Positions 25,785 through 36,138 of a stretch of DNA of 64,000 bases are shown here, piece after piece; position 1 is the first letter of the stretch; the number at the start of each line of letters is the position of its first letter. Both the position numbers and the translations under genes were made by a program. The notes beneath the pieces were generated by a model. It did no database searches. It was not told the origin of the DNA and was given only the letters and a program-made list of their open reading frames with translations. This stretch comes from Nisaea sp039990255. Its GTDB lineage: Bacteria; Pseudomonadota; Alphaproteobacteria; Thalassobaculales; Thalassobaculaceae. The DNA lies in assembly GCF_039990255.1 (NCBI RefSeq), contig NZ_JBDXGG010000016.1, forward strand, positions 1-64,000, given 5' to 3'.

Positions 25785-26408
25785 CTAATGTCCAATGTGT
25801 GCGGGGTGTGCGGTTTCCATGAAGCTCTGCAGCTCGCCATAGCCGCGATAGCGATACTCGAAGGCGAGGCCGAGCCGTTCGGCAGCCTGTTTCGCCTTCG
25901 CCGTCAGACGCGGGTCTTCGGTTTGGGCGACATAAACGAGTGCCGTGTAATTACCGAAATACATGTCACGCAATTCCGGAAACCGGTCGAGCCCCAGCCC
26001 CTTGAAGATCAACCGGTCAAAATGCCGGACCAGATAATCAGTCAGGAAGAAGCAGGCCGGGTCCGCGTCCGTCAGCGCCGTGAATTCGTCCGTTCCCATG
26101 AAGAACTGGTAGCAGTGCGGCCCGGCGATACGCTCAACGCCGAACTCCTTGATCACCTGATCGACAGCGCCGCCGGTACCGCAATCACCATAGGCGACGA
26201 ACACTTGTTCATAACCTTTGGCCGCCTCCAGCTTGCGCCGGAGGCCGGGGGCGATCTTTTCCGGGTGATTGTGCCAGATGGCCGGCAGACAGGTAATCTC
26301 TAGCGTATCCCAGCCGGTGCGCCGCTTCAGTGCAACCAGCTCCCGGCCAAGGGCACCGCAGGCGACCACAAGTGCCCGCGGTCTCTCTGCATCGGCAGAG
26401 GCGGCCAT
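25785..26408 (-). CDS. DUF1638 domain-containing protein
   Basis: A 207-residue protein. The pattern ALVVACGALGRELVALKR at the N-terminus, YGDCGTGGAVDQVI in the middle and GPHCYQFFMG mark the DUF1638 family, which recurs next to MttB-type methyltransferase and corrinoid genes. Conserved Cys and Asp residues (ACG, GDCG, GPHC) could bind metal or corrinoid; this is inference. I place the start at the ATG at 26408 (MAASADAERP), 11 bases after the corrinoid gene, rather than the open extension that overlaps it. Confidence 0.82.
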   Translation of the reverse strand: MAASADAERPRALVVACGALGRELVALKRRTGWDTLEITCLPAIWHNHPEKIAPGLRRKLEAAKGYEQVFVAYGDCGTGGAVDQVIKEFGVERIAGPHCYQFFMGTDEFTALTDADPACFFLTDYLVRHFDRLIFKGLGLDRFPELRDMYFGNYTALVYVAQTEDPRLTAKAKQAAERLGLAFEYRYRGYGELQSFMETAHPAHIGH

Positions 26409-26419
26409 CGCCGCCCCGC

Positions 26420-27133
26420 TCAACTGACGCCCATGGCCGCCGAATTGGAGCCCGCGCGCTCGGCGATCATCTTTTTCGCGGTTTCGACGGCAACTGCGGC
26501 ATCCCGGCAATAGGCGTCAGCGCCGACGCTCTCCGCAAAGGCCTCGTTCAGCGGCGCACCGCCGACCAGAACGATGTAATCATCGCGGATGCCCTTCTCC
26601 TTCATGGTGTCGATGACGACCTTCATGTAGGGCATCGTGGTGGTCAGCAAGGCGGACATGCCGAGGATGTCCGGCTTGTGCTCCTCGATCGCGGCCAGAT
26701 AGTTCTCGACCGGGTTGTTGATCCCGATATCGATTACTTCATAGCCCGCGCCTTCCATCATCATGGAGACGAGGTTCTTGCCGATATCGTGGATATCGCC
26801 CTTCACCGTACCGATCACCATCTTGCCCATGCGCGGCGCACCGGTCTCGGCGAGCAGCGGGCGCAGGATAATCATGCCGGCTTTCATGGAGTTGGCTGCC
26901 ATCAGTACTTCGGGCACGAACAGAATACCGTCGCGGAAATCCACGCCAACAATACGCATGCCTTCGACAAGCGCCTCGGTCAGAACCCTGTACGGGGTCC
27001 AGCCGCGGCCTAGCAGAATATTGACGCCCTCTTCGACCTCGTCTTTGAGACCGTCATAGAGATCGTCGTGCATTTGCTGAACGAGTTCCTCATCGTCCAG
27101 TTCGGACAGAACGATATCGTCTTCCTCGGCCAT
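26420..27133 (-). CDS. Corrinoid (B12-binding) methyl-carrier protein
   Basis: A 237-residue methyl carrier of the MtbC/MttC type. The helical cap domain (residues ~15-95) precedes a Rossmann-like B12 domain with the base-off signature D113-x-H115-x-x-G118 (GDIHDIGKN), then SALLTTTM and VGGAPL, which complete the cofactor site. It carries a methyl group on cobalt between a substrate methyltransferase and the methyl-THF enzyme encoded at 4399. The ATG at 27133 has a TGGAGG site. It is the first gene of the three-gene operon. No MttB gene adjoins it in this window, which is unusual. Confidence 0.92.
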   Translation of the reverse strand: MAEEDDIVLSELDDEELVQQMHDDLYDGLKDEVEEGVNILLGRGWTPYRVLTEALVEGMRIVGVDFRDGILFVPEVLMAANSMKAGMIILRPLLAETGAPRMGKMVIGTVKGDIHDIGKNLVSMMMEGAGYEVIDIGINNPVENYLAAIEEHKPDILGMSALLTTTMPYMKVVIDTMKEKGIRDDYIVLVGGAPLNEAFAESVGADAYCRDAAVAVETAKKMIAERAGSNSAAMGVS

Positions 27134-27329
27134 GTCGCCTCCAAAAGAAAAGCGCTTGAATTCTTTTTCTATCACAACACTTACGCGGGACCCGTCTGAA
27201 CTCCATGCCCCGGGCGACATCAAGTATCGGCAGTACGACGAAAAAACGACATTCGGAAGCTGGCCGCATTCGCCGCCAGGCTATACTAAAGATAGAAACT
27301 CTCCCCACAACTTGCTCTTGGAGGCTGCC

Positions 27330-28496
27330 ATGCTGCTCGTAACCGCTGTTGACGGACCGGAAACTGCGGAAGTCGGCTCAGTCGCCCATTATCAGGCGTC
27401 GGCGTTCAATCAAGCCAACCCCGACCCGGCGGACCTGGCACAAATCAACTGGGAAGTCCGCTGCGACGGTGTCCGCGTTTCGCGGTCCATGGCGGCCGGC
27501 CCGACACTCGATGTCAGCATCGCGCCGGACTATGCAGGGCGCACCCTCCTCGTCATGCCCTTCGCCAACAGTCCGACCGAACGGGTCTCCGCCAAAACAG
27601 CCATCTCCGGTCCCGAGCAGCAGATCGTCGAGCCGGCGACCGTATCTATCAGCGTCGACGGACAGCGCTATTCGGCACAGATCAATAACGGTCCTGCATT
27701 CTTTGTCGGCAACGACGTCAGCTATCAGAGCCTCAGGGGCCTGATGAACACCACACCCGGCACCGACATCTTCACGCCGGAGGACTACCAGGAGCAATTC
27801 GGGATCTGGGCCAATCTTATTGCCCCTACCGCAATGTGCGAAAGCAAGGGCAGTTTCCATTGCCTCAACACTTACGACCGTGCCGCCTTCACATTCGGCT
27901 TCATGCAGGATGCCGCCCACGAGCCCGATGAAAACTTCGTCCTGCTGTTGCGCCGGTTCCTGCTGCTGAAAGACGCGCAATTCTATTTCCCCGACCTGAT
28001 CCTGCAAAATGCCCACATCTCCCAAAAAACACCGGGAGGCGCTGTCCAGCTCGAAAACGACACCAGCAGCCAGGGGCTGATGAGTTATCTCAATCCTGAT
28101 CCGGATGCTGTCTGTCAGCAAGAGGCCGAGGTCGCGGCGAAGTTTGTGCACTGGGCAGAGAATAATCCGGAAAACCGGGCAACTCAGGTTGCTTTCACAA
28201 TCGAGCAACAACGCCAAAAATATGCGAGCTACGCCCGGCGCTACAATCTGAACGGAACGAAGGATTCCGTCTGTATCGTGGTCGCCGACATCCGCCATCA
28301 GGGCCGGGCGAAAAGCAGCGTGATCGAACAGGCCCTCAAGGCAAGCGATCCCCTGAACGCCCTGCTCGATATCGGCAGCACGACATACGCGTCCCGCATC
28401 GAGACATTGCGTCAGGAGATCGAAAAAATGACGGCGGCCGGCATTCTCGGCAAGCACGTCTATAACCTGGAAAAACAGGATTTCGTGGCCGCCTAA
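27330..28496 (+). CDS. Hypothetical protein with Ig-like N-terminal part
   Basis: A 388-residue protein, not confidently recognised. Residues 1-~95 look like a beta-sandwich (alternating hydrophobic strands such as TLDVSIAPDYAGRTLLVMPF). The rest is mostly helical, with AAFTFGFMQDAAHEPDENFV followed by a leucine-rich stretch, which vaguely recalls lysozyme-like or phage-type cell-wall enzymes; I would not call a function. No signal peptide is present. The start ATG at 27330 follows a TTGGAGG site. Its TAA overlaps the TAG of the convergent DnaB-like gene. Confidence 0.6.
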   Translation: MLLVTAVDGPETAEVGSVAHYQASAFNQANPDPADLAQINWEVRCDGVRVSRSMAAGPTLDVSIAPDYAGRTLLVMPFANSPTERVSAKTAISGPEQQIVEPATVSISVDGQRYSAQINNGPAFFVGNDVSYQSLRGLMNTTPGTDIFTPEDYQEQFGIWANLIAPTAMCESKGSFHCLNTYDRAAFTFGFMQDAAHEPDENFVLLLRRFLLLKDAQFYFPDLILQNAHISQKTPGGAVQLENDTSSQGLMSYLNPDPDAVCQQEAEVAAKFVHWAENNPENRATQVAFTIEQQRQKYASYARRYNLNGTKDSVCIVVADIRHQGRAKSSVIEQALKASDPLNALLDIGSTTYASRIETLRQEIEKMTAAGILGKHVYNLEKQDFVAA

Positions 28497-29212
28497 CCCC
28501 GGGCCACAGCGTCGAGCCGAACCTCCCCATCATGAAGGAAACAGCTCTTGGTGAAGAGTGTCAGGTCCACGGGATTGGGCAGGCGGACATCGGACAAGTC
28601 CGGGAGCGGCTTCTCTTCCGGGTCGTAAGCCCGGTCTATCTGGGAGATCAGGACAACGATGTGGCCGATCGTCTGTGCAAAAGTTCTCAGGGCCGCCACC
28701 TGTTCGGCGAGTTCGGGGTTCCGGCGTTTCTGATCCAGCAACTGCAGATAATCGACCACGGCGATGCTGCGCGGTGGAGCAGTGTCCATTTCGGCGATGA
28801 TGTGATCGGCGCAAATGCCGTCGGATGTATCCAGCGTCACCCGTGAGGAGATCGCACCAGGTTCGATGCCGAGCGCGCGAACACGGTCGACAACATCGGC
28901 GTCGCTGTAGTCCAGCGTAAAGAAGAAACCGTGCCGCCCGGCCTTCGCAGCTTCCGCAAGCAGTTCAAGCCCAAGTAATGTCTTGCCGTGACCCGGCCGC
29001 GCGCCAAGCAGGACGAGATCGCCGGGAGCAAGTTGCGCCAATAACGCGCCGGCCGGCCTTCCGGTCTCTGCATTGGCGGCGAGATGGCCCCAGCTTTTAT
29101 AGCCTTCCCCGGCGGCAATACGGTCGAGTGCCTTGTTCAGCGGGATACCGTCCTTGCGAGACAGCAGACGGGCCTGACGTTTGAGACGGAAAACGGGATG
29201 AGAGAATCTCAT
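28493..29212 (-). CDS. DnaB-like helicase-domain ATPase
   Basis: A 239-residue RecA-fold ATPase. Walker A is GARPGHGKT near residue 71, Walker B is IAVVDYLQLLD, and sensor-like VLISQIDRAYD follows; these match the C-terminal domain of DnaB. The DnaB N-terminal collar domain is missing and replaced by a ~45-residue basic helix pair (LKRQARLLSRKDGIPLNKAL). A strong AGGAGG site precedes the ATG. It is not the replicative helicase, which is about twice as long. Possible repair or nucleic-acid remodelling ATPase. Confidence 0.8.
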   Translation of the reverse strand: MRFSHPVFRLKRQARLLSRKDGIPLNKALDRIAAGEGYKSWGHLAANAETGRPAGALLAQLAPGDLVLLGARPGHGKTLLGLELLAEAAKAGRHGFFFTLDYSDADVVDRVRALGIEPGAISSRVTLDTSDGICADHIIAEMDTAPPRSIAVVDYLQLLDQKRRNPELAEQVAALRTFAQTIGHIVVLISQIDRAYDPEEKPLPDLSDVRLPNPVDLTLFTKSCFLHDGEVRLDAVARG

Positions 29213-29386
29213 CGGGAACCTCCTGATGCGAGCGTGTGTCGCAATCCCTCCTTATGCGCATGCCCGAACAGTGGGTTCGAAAAGATCAAAGCCCAACATG
29301 TCGAATGCTTTCCCAGCGGAGGGGGGAGGCTCGGGCGTGCCTGTCAGGACAGACTAGGCAGCGCCGGAGAAAAACTCAAGCTCAGC

Positions 29387-30199
29387 TCACGCGTCCGCCC
29401 GCACTGTATGGGCATGGTTCAGCGGTCCGTGCCCATGGCCATAACCCGGTGCACTCAGGATCGCCTTGCGCACATAGTCTCGCGCCCGGCTGACCGCCTC
29501 TACGACGGAAAGCCCCTGGGCGAGCCCGGCAGCGATGGCCGAGGCCGTCGAACAGCCGGTACCATGGGTGTGGACGGTGTCGATCCTCTCCGAGCTGAAT
29601 ACGACCGGCTCCGCGTCCACGGATACCAGGATATCCAACAGCTCGTCGCCCTCCATGTGCCCGCCCTTCATCAGAACGTATTTCGGGCCAAGCTTAAGCA
29701 AGGCTTCGCCAACCCGGAGCATATCGTCACGGTCCGCGATCTTCCGTGCCGTCAGCAACTCCGCTTCCGGAATGTTCGGGGTCAGGATGGTCGCCCGCGC
29801 CACCATCCGGCGCTTCATTGCTTCCAGCGCCTGCGGCTCCAGCAGCGAATGCCCGCCCTTGGCCACCATGACAGGGTCGACCACCAGCGGGGTATCCGGC
29901 GCCAGCTCGGCCAACGCCTTGTTTACGGTCTCGATCACCGGGATGGAATGCAACATGCCTGTCTTGATGCAGTCGGCGCCGAGATCCTTCAATACGACCT
30001 CGATCTGCTTGGCGATAAATTCCTCATGCACGTCATAGACGTCATGCACACCCTCGGTATTCTGAGCCGTCAGCGCGGTTATCGCCGTCATGGCGAAACC
30101 GCCAAGGCCGGTGACCGCCTTGATGTCAGCCTGGATACCTGCGCCGCCGCCGGAATCGGAACCGGCGCAGATCAAGACTCGTCCGTTCATCGGACGCAT
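29387..30199 (-). CDS. thiD: Hydroxymethylpyrimidine/phosphomethylpyrimidine kinase
   Basis: A 270-residue ribokinase-fold kinase of thiamine synthesis that phosphorylates HMP and HMP-P. Features are AGSDSGGGAGIQADIKA, TAITALTAQNTEGV, VVDPVMVAKGG, LTPNIPEAELL, and the anion-hole catalytic block THGTGCSTASAIA. The start is either the ATG at 30199 or the one three codons on. It follows glmM by 19 bases and is the last gene of the long leftward block; I saw no TPP riboswitch ahead of it, so its expression probably depends on glmM read-through. Confidence 0.93.
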   Translation of the reverse strand: MRPMNGRVLICAGSDSGGGAGIQADIKAVTGLGGFAMTAITALTAQNTEGVHDVYDVHEEFIAKQIEVVLKDLGADCIKTGMLHSIPVIETVNKALAELAPDTPLVVDPVMVAKGGHSLLEPQALEAMKRRMVARATILTPNIPEAELLTARKIADRDDMLRVGEALLKLGPKYVLMKGGHMEGDELLDILVSVDAEPVVFSSERIDTVHTHGTGCSTASAIAAGLAQGLSVVEAVSRARDYVRKAILSAPGYGHGHGPLNHAHTVRADA

Positions 30200-30218
30200 G
30201 TCACCGGAGCCTGTTGCG

Positions 30219-31583
30219 TCAACCTGCGGCACGTTCGATCTCCCGCACAATATCATTCACCACATCAGCGACGAGGTTTTCGTCCGCGCCTTCCGCCATG
30301 ACCCGGATCAGCGGCTCGGTGCCCGACTTTCGGATCAACACCCGGCCACTTCCAGCCAGACGCGCCTCGCCGTCACTGATCGCCATCTTGACGGATTCCG
30401 TATCCAGCGGCGGCTCGCCCGTGTAGCGCACATTTTTCAGCAATTGCGGCAAGGGCATGAAAACCGAGGCAACCTCGCTCATCGGCTTTCCGGAGGAGAT
30501 TAAAACCGCCAGCACCTGAAGCGCTGCGATCAGACCGTCACCTGTGGTCGCGTGATCGCTCATGATCATGTGGCCGGACTGCTCACCGCCGAGATTGAAA
30601 TCGCCGGAGCGCATGTGTTCCAGCACATAACGATCACCAACCTTGGTCCGGTGCATGGAAACACCGATGCCTTCGAGATATTGCTCCAGCCCGAGATTGC
30701 TCATTACAGTCGTGATCAGCGCCTTGCCGCGCAACAGGCCTGCTTCCGCCCAGGACGCAGCGATCAAGCCCATGATCTGGTCGCCGTCGATAATCCGTCC
30801 ACTCTCATCAGCCATAATCAGCCGGTCGGCGTCACCGTCCAGAGCAATACCGAGATGCGCGCCATGCTCCGTCACCGCGCGACACATGGCGTCAGGAGCA
30901 GTCGCCCCGCACCCGGCATTGATATTGGTCCCGTTCGGTGTGACACCGATCTCGATCACCTCAGCACCAAGCTCGAACAGAACGCGCGGCGCAACCTTGT
31001 AGGCGGCACCGTTGGCACAATCGACCACCAGTTTCAGCCCGTCGAGCCGCATACCCTTCGGGAAAGTGTTCTTGGCAATCTCGATATAGCGGCCCTGGGC
31101 GTCTTCAAGCCGACGAACCTTGCCTAGTCGGTCGGCTGGCGCCCGATCTTCTGCACCAAGCCTGTCAATCCTGCTCTCGACTTCGTGCTCCACGTCGTCC
31201 GACAGCTTGAAACCATCAGGACCAAAGAGCTTGATGCCATTATCCTGATACGGATTGTGCGAAGCAGAGAGCATGACACCGAGATCGGCGCGCAGGGAGC
31301 GTGTAAGGCTCGCCACGGCCGGGGTGGGCAGCGGGCCGAGCAGCACCACGTCCATCCCGATCGAGGTGAACCCCGCTACCATCGCCGGCTCCAGCATGTA
31401 GCCGGAGAGTCTCGTATCCTTGCCGATCACAGCAAGCGGACGATGACCGGTTTTCGGGCGGCCATTGCTGTGTACGAAGTGACGGCCAGCGGCCATCGCA
31501 ACCCGAAGCGCCGTTTCGGCTGTCATCGGCTCGGCATTTGCGGTGCCTCTGATGCCGTCGGTTCCGAATAGATTTCTGGTCAT
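30219..31583 (-). CDS. glmM: Phosphoglucosamine mutase
   Basis: A 454-residue enzyme that converts glucosamine-6-P to glucosamine-1-P for UDP-GlcNAc, feeding peptidoglycan and LPS. The active-site serine is S108 in LSASHNPY, the metal loop is ALDGDADR, the sugar-binding loop GGEQSGHMI, and the phosphate-binding C-terminal motif RKSGTEPLIRVM. Normal length. It follows folP by 44 bases in the conserved ftsH-folP-glmM order. Confidence 0.96.
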   Translation of the reverse strand: MTRNLFGTDGIRGTANAEPMTAETALRVAMAAGRHFVHSNGRPKTGHRPLAVIGKDTRLSGYMLEPAMVAGFTSIGMDVVLLGPLPTPAVASLTRSLRADLGVMLSASHNPYQDNGIKLFGPDGFKLSDDVEHEVESRIDRLGAEDRAPADRLGKVRRLEDAQGRYIEIAKNTFPKGMRLDGLKLVVDCANGAAYKVAPRVLFELGAEVIEIGVTPNGTNINAGCGATAPDAMCRAVTEHGAHLGIALDGDADRLIMADESGRIIDGDQIMGLIAASWAEAGLLRGKALITTVMSNLGLEQYLEGIGVSMHRTKVGDRYVLEHMRSGDFNLGGEQSGHMIMSDHATTGDGLIAALQVLAVLISSGKPMSEVASVFMPLPQLLKNVRYTGEPPLDTESVKMAISDGEARLAGSGRVLIRKSGTEPLIRVMAEGADENLVADVVNDIVREIERAAG

Positions 31584-31627
31584 AAGACTCCACGCATTTT
31601 CGCGGTCACTGATGAGCTACAGGCAGT

Positions 31628-32761
31628 TTACCGCTGTGCGGCGATCCCCGCCCACACTTTTAGCGCCTGCACGGTCTCGGCGACATCGTGCACGCGGAGG
31701 ATCTGTACACCCTGCTCCACGCCGGCAATGGCGATGGCAAGCGAGCCCGGCATCCGTTCCTTCGCAGGCTCGTCCCGGCTGAGATTGCCGATCATCTTCT
31801 TACGCGAGGCGCCAAGAAGAACGGTGCAGCCGAACCCATGCATCAGGCCAAGCCGTGCCAGCACTTCAAGGTTCTGATCAGTGTTCTTCGCGAATCCGAT
31901 ACCCGGATCAACCACGATACGGTCACGGGGGATGCCGGCCTGCTCGGCCTCGAACACGCGCTGCTCCAGCTCCTCAACCATCTGCAGAGGTGTGAAATCG
32001 TACTGTGCCTCCCCCAGCATGGTCTGCGGCTCGCCGCGCATATGCATCAGCATAGCGGGCACCCTGGCTTCGGCGACGATCCGACGACTTTCGGGATCAG
32101 CCAGCCCGGTCACATCGTTGACGATGTCCGCTCCGGCCGCGAGCGCGGCCCGCATCACGTCCGGACGCCGCGTATCGACGCTGATCACCGGTCTTTTCGC
32201 CCCGGCCCGGTGACGGATACCCTCGATCACGGGAACCACCCGTCGGAGTTCTTCCACGACTGGCACCGGAACGGCGCCGGGCCGGGTCGACTCCCCACCG
32301 ATATCCAGAATATCCGCACCCTGCATCAACAGCTCAAAGGCGTGGTCCACAGCGTCCTTGGTTGCCGCAAAATCGCCACCGTCCGAAAAACTGTCGGGCG
32401 TCACATTGACGATACCCATCACCAGAGGTCGGTCAGATGGCAGCCCGGCAAATACCGGACGCGGCTTGCTTATAAGATCGATCTGTTGATCGAAAACAGC
32501 GCCCAACCCTTCGCCCGCAGCCCAAGTCGCAGCGGCATCGAGTGGCGCCGGCCCGAGCACGTGAATGGCATCGGCGGTACGGGCAACAATCTCAACCGCA
32601 GAGAATGCAGCGGGGCCGCCCGCCAATGGAAATGCAAGCCCAGTCTGTAGAAGCCGGTCCGCTGTCTCGCCCCAGAAGATCCCCGAAGGGGCGAGGCGAA
32701 TACTGGTCCCGGATGGCAAAAGGCCGCGCATAAGCGCGGCCTTTTTCAGAATGTCAGTCAT
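31628..32761 (-). CDS. folP: Dihydropteroate synthase, long form
   Basis: A 377-residue protein. The DHPS TIM barrel begins at about residue 110 with VMGIVNVTPDSFSDGG and continues with DIGGESTRPGA, ISVDTRRPDVM, VNDVTGL, DPGIGFAK and a final LRVHDVAETV. It condenses pterin pyrophosphate with p-aminobenzoate. Standard DHPS is ~280 residues; the extra N-terminal ~100 residues have no clear domain. The start ATG is three bases after the ftsH stop with a poor ribosome site. A perfect hairpin covers codons about 6-15, suggesting control of read-through or translation at this junction. Confidence 0.93.
   Translation of the reverse strand: MTDILKKAALMRGLLPSGTSIRLAPSGIFWGETADRLLQTGLAFPLAGGPAAFSAVEIVARTADAIHVLGPAPLDAAATWAAGEGLGAVFDQQIDLISKPRPVFAGLPSDRPLVMGIVNVTPDSFSDGGDFAATKDAVDHAFELLMQGADILDIGGESTRPGAVPVPVVEELRRVVPVIEGIRHRAGAKRPVISVDTRRPDVMRAALAAGADIVNDVTGLADPESRRIVAEARVPAMLMHMRGEPQTMLGEAQYDFTPLQMVEELEQRVFEAEQAGIPRDRIVVDPGIGFAKNTDQNLEVLARLGLMHGFGCTVLLGASRKKMIGNLSRDEPAKERMPGSLAIAIAGVEQGVQILRVHDVAETVQALKVWAGIAAQR
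32718..32745 (-). terminator. Terminator-like hairpin inside the start of folP
   Basis: Read on the minus strand: AAAAGGCCGCGC, loop TTAT, GCGCGGCCTTTT; a perfect 12-bp stem with A-run before and T-run at its end, the layout of an intrinsic terminator. It lies 16-43 bases into folP, 20 bases after the ftsH stop. It could end most ftsH messages, or act in attenuation. The second in-frame ATG of folP (codon 11) overlaps the base of the loop. Confidence 0.6.
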
Positions 32762-32764
32762 AAA

Positions 32765-34699
<1,935 letters not shown>

Positions 34700-34745
34700 G
34701 CCGATTATGCCTCGGTAGGGTTCTTATTCAGCCGGACGCCCATTC

Positions 34746-36131
34746 TTAGTCATTCGTCGCGACCCTGTCATCCCTGCTCGCCCGGAAAGCATCAGCTACC
34801 CATGGCACGGCGGGGCGGAATTCAATGTGGAACAGGTCAGCTTCCAAGGGCCGCTGACTCGTCCATGTATCGGGAAAGTGGGGGGCAAACAGACGCCCGT
34901 CAAGGTCAGTTACAGCAGGAAGTGACGCGCGAACGCTGGCTGGCACCACGGTGAAGCTTCCCCCGACGGTACCAGTCAGCCGTAATCGGCGCTCGCCCTT
35001 GCGTGTCAGCATGTGGATCCAGGCCGGTTGAGCACCTGCCCAGGTGACATCAAAACGACCGTCCCAGCGGCTCAATTGCTGGCCGCACAGCACTTTCCGG
35101 CCGATTTCCCTCGGAGTTTCCCTGGCAACCCAGAGCCTGTCCGCCCGGCCGCGCCAGACAAGGCAGCCTCCGAGGGTGACCCGATCATCAGCGCCGTCAT
35201 CCAGCCATCTCAAAAAACGCTGCATGCGCTCCGCACGCGGCGGATAATCCAGCCCGCCAATCGATTGCAAGAGTCCTGAGAAGAGTTTGGCACGCAACGG
35301 GGGCAGCAATCCGAAAACAGCGGAAAGGTCGATCGCTGCGAATCCGCGCGGGTCCAGATCGCCTGCCTCCAAAAGGAAACTGGTCAGTCTGGTTTCGCTC
35401 CAGTCCCGCAACCGGCCGAATGCCTGCGCGAGACGATCAAGATCGGAGGCGCCCAAACCGGACTCCCTCATCTCCTTCGCCTGCTGCCTGATCCGGACCC
35501 GTTCGAAACGCGTGTCCCGATTACTCGGATCATCGATCCAGACCTGCCCCTCGGTGAGGCAATGAGCTTTGAGCCGTTCCGGTAACAGTGGAAGCAACGG
35601 CCGCAGGACGGGAACGCCATCACGGATCTGCCGGGACCGAATGCCAGCCAGCCCGTCGGGACCGCTGCCTCTTGCCAGACGCATCGCCATGGTTTCGGCC
35701 TGATCCTCCATATGATGAGCGAGAAATAATCCAGCCGCTCCCAACGAAGCCGCCCGGTCGATCAAAAGCGTGAACCGCGCCGAGCGAGCCGCTGCCTGCA
35801 GGCCAGTGGCCGGTTTCACCCCGCGCCAGCTTAGGGTTTCGTGCTCGATGCCGCGCGCCGCCATCCAAGCCGCCACCCGTCCCGCCTCAGCAGCGGAGTC
35901 CGAGCGCAATCCGTGATCGACAGTGACGGCAATGAAGCGGTGTCCATGAGTGCGGCACCAGCACGCCAGCATAAGGCAGAGAGCCATGCTGTCCGCACCG
36001 CCAGACACTCCGGCGAGAAAAACCGACGGCGGGGCTGAAGCAAGAGCAGGATCGACGCCCTCAAGAAGCGTCTCGAACTCGCAGTCCGAAACGGGCTTGA
36101 CCTCAGACAGTCGTTCTCTCCCGTGTTCCAA
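34746..36131 (-). CDS. tilS: tRNA(Ile)-lysidine synthetase
   Basis: About 461 residues. The PP-loop ATP site SGGADSMALCL lies at residues ~43-53, with VDHGLRSDSAAEA and AHHMEDQAET after it, as expected for the enzyme that makes lysidine at C34 of the CAU-anticodon isoleucine tRNA. A substrate-binding C-terminal region follows. No ATG is available before the PP-loop in this frame; the best start is TTG at 36131, eight bases after the cpoB stop. The true start could differ. Confidence 0.92.
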   Translation of the reverse strand: MEHGRERLSEVKPVSDCEFETLLEGVDPALASAPPSVFLAGVSGGADSMALCLMLACWCRTHGHRFIAVTVDHGLRSDSAAEAGRVAAWMAARGIEHETLSWRGVKPATGLQAAARSARFTLLIDRAASLGAAGLFLAHHMEDQAETMAMRLARGSGPDGLAGIRSRQIRDGVPVLRPLLPLLPERLKAHCLTEGQVWIDDPSNRDTRFERVRIRQQAKEMRESGLGASDLDRLAQAFGRLRDWSETRLTSFLLEAGDLDPRGFAAIDLSAVFGLLPPLRAKLFSGLLQSIGGLDYPPRAERMQRFLRWLDDGADDRVTLGGCLVWRGRADRLWVARETPREIGRKVLCGQQLSRWDGRFDVTWAGAQPAWIHMLTRKGERRLRLTGTVGGSFTVVPASVRASLPAVTDLDGRLFAPHFPDTWTSQRPLEADLFHIEFRPAVPWVADAFRASRDDRVATND

Positions 36132-36138
36132 AGCCGGG

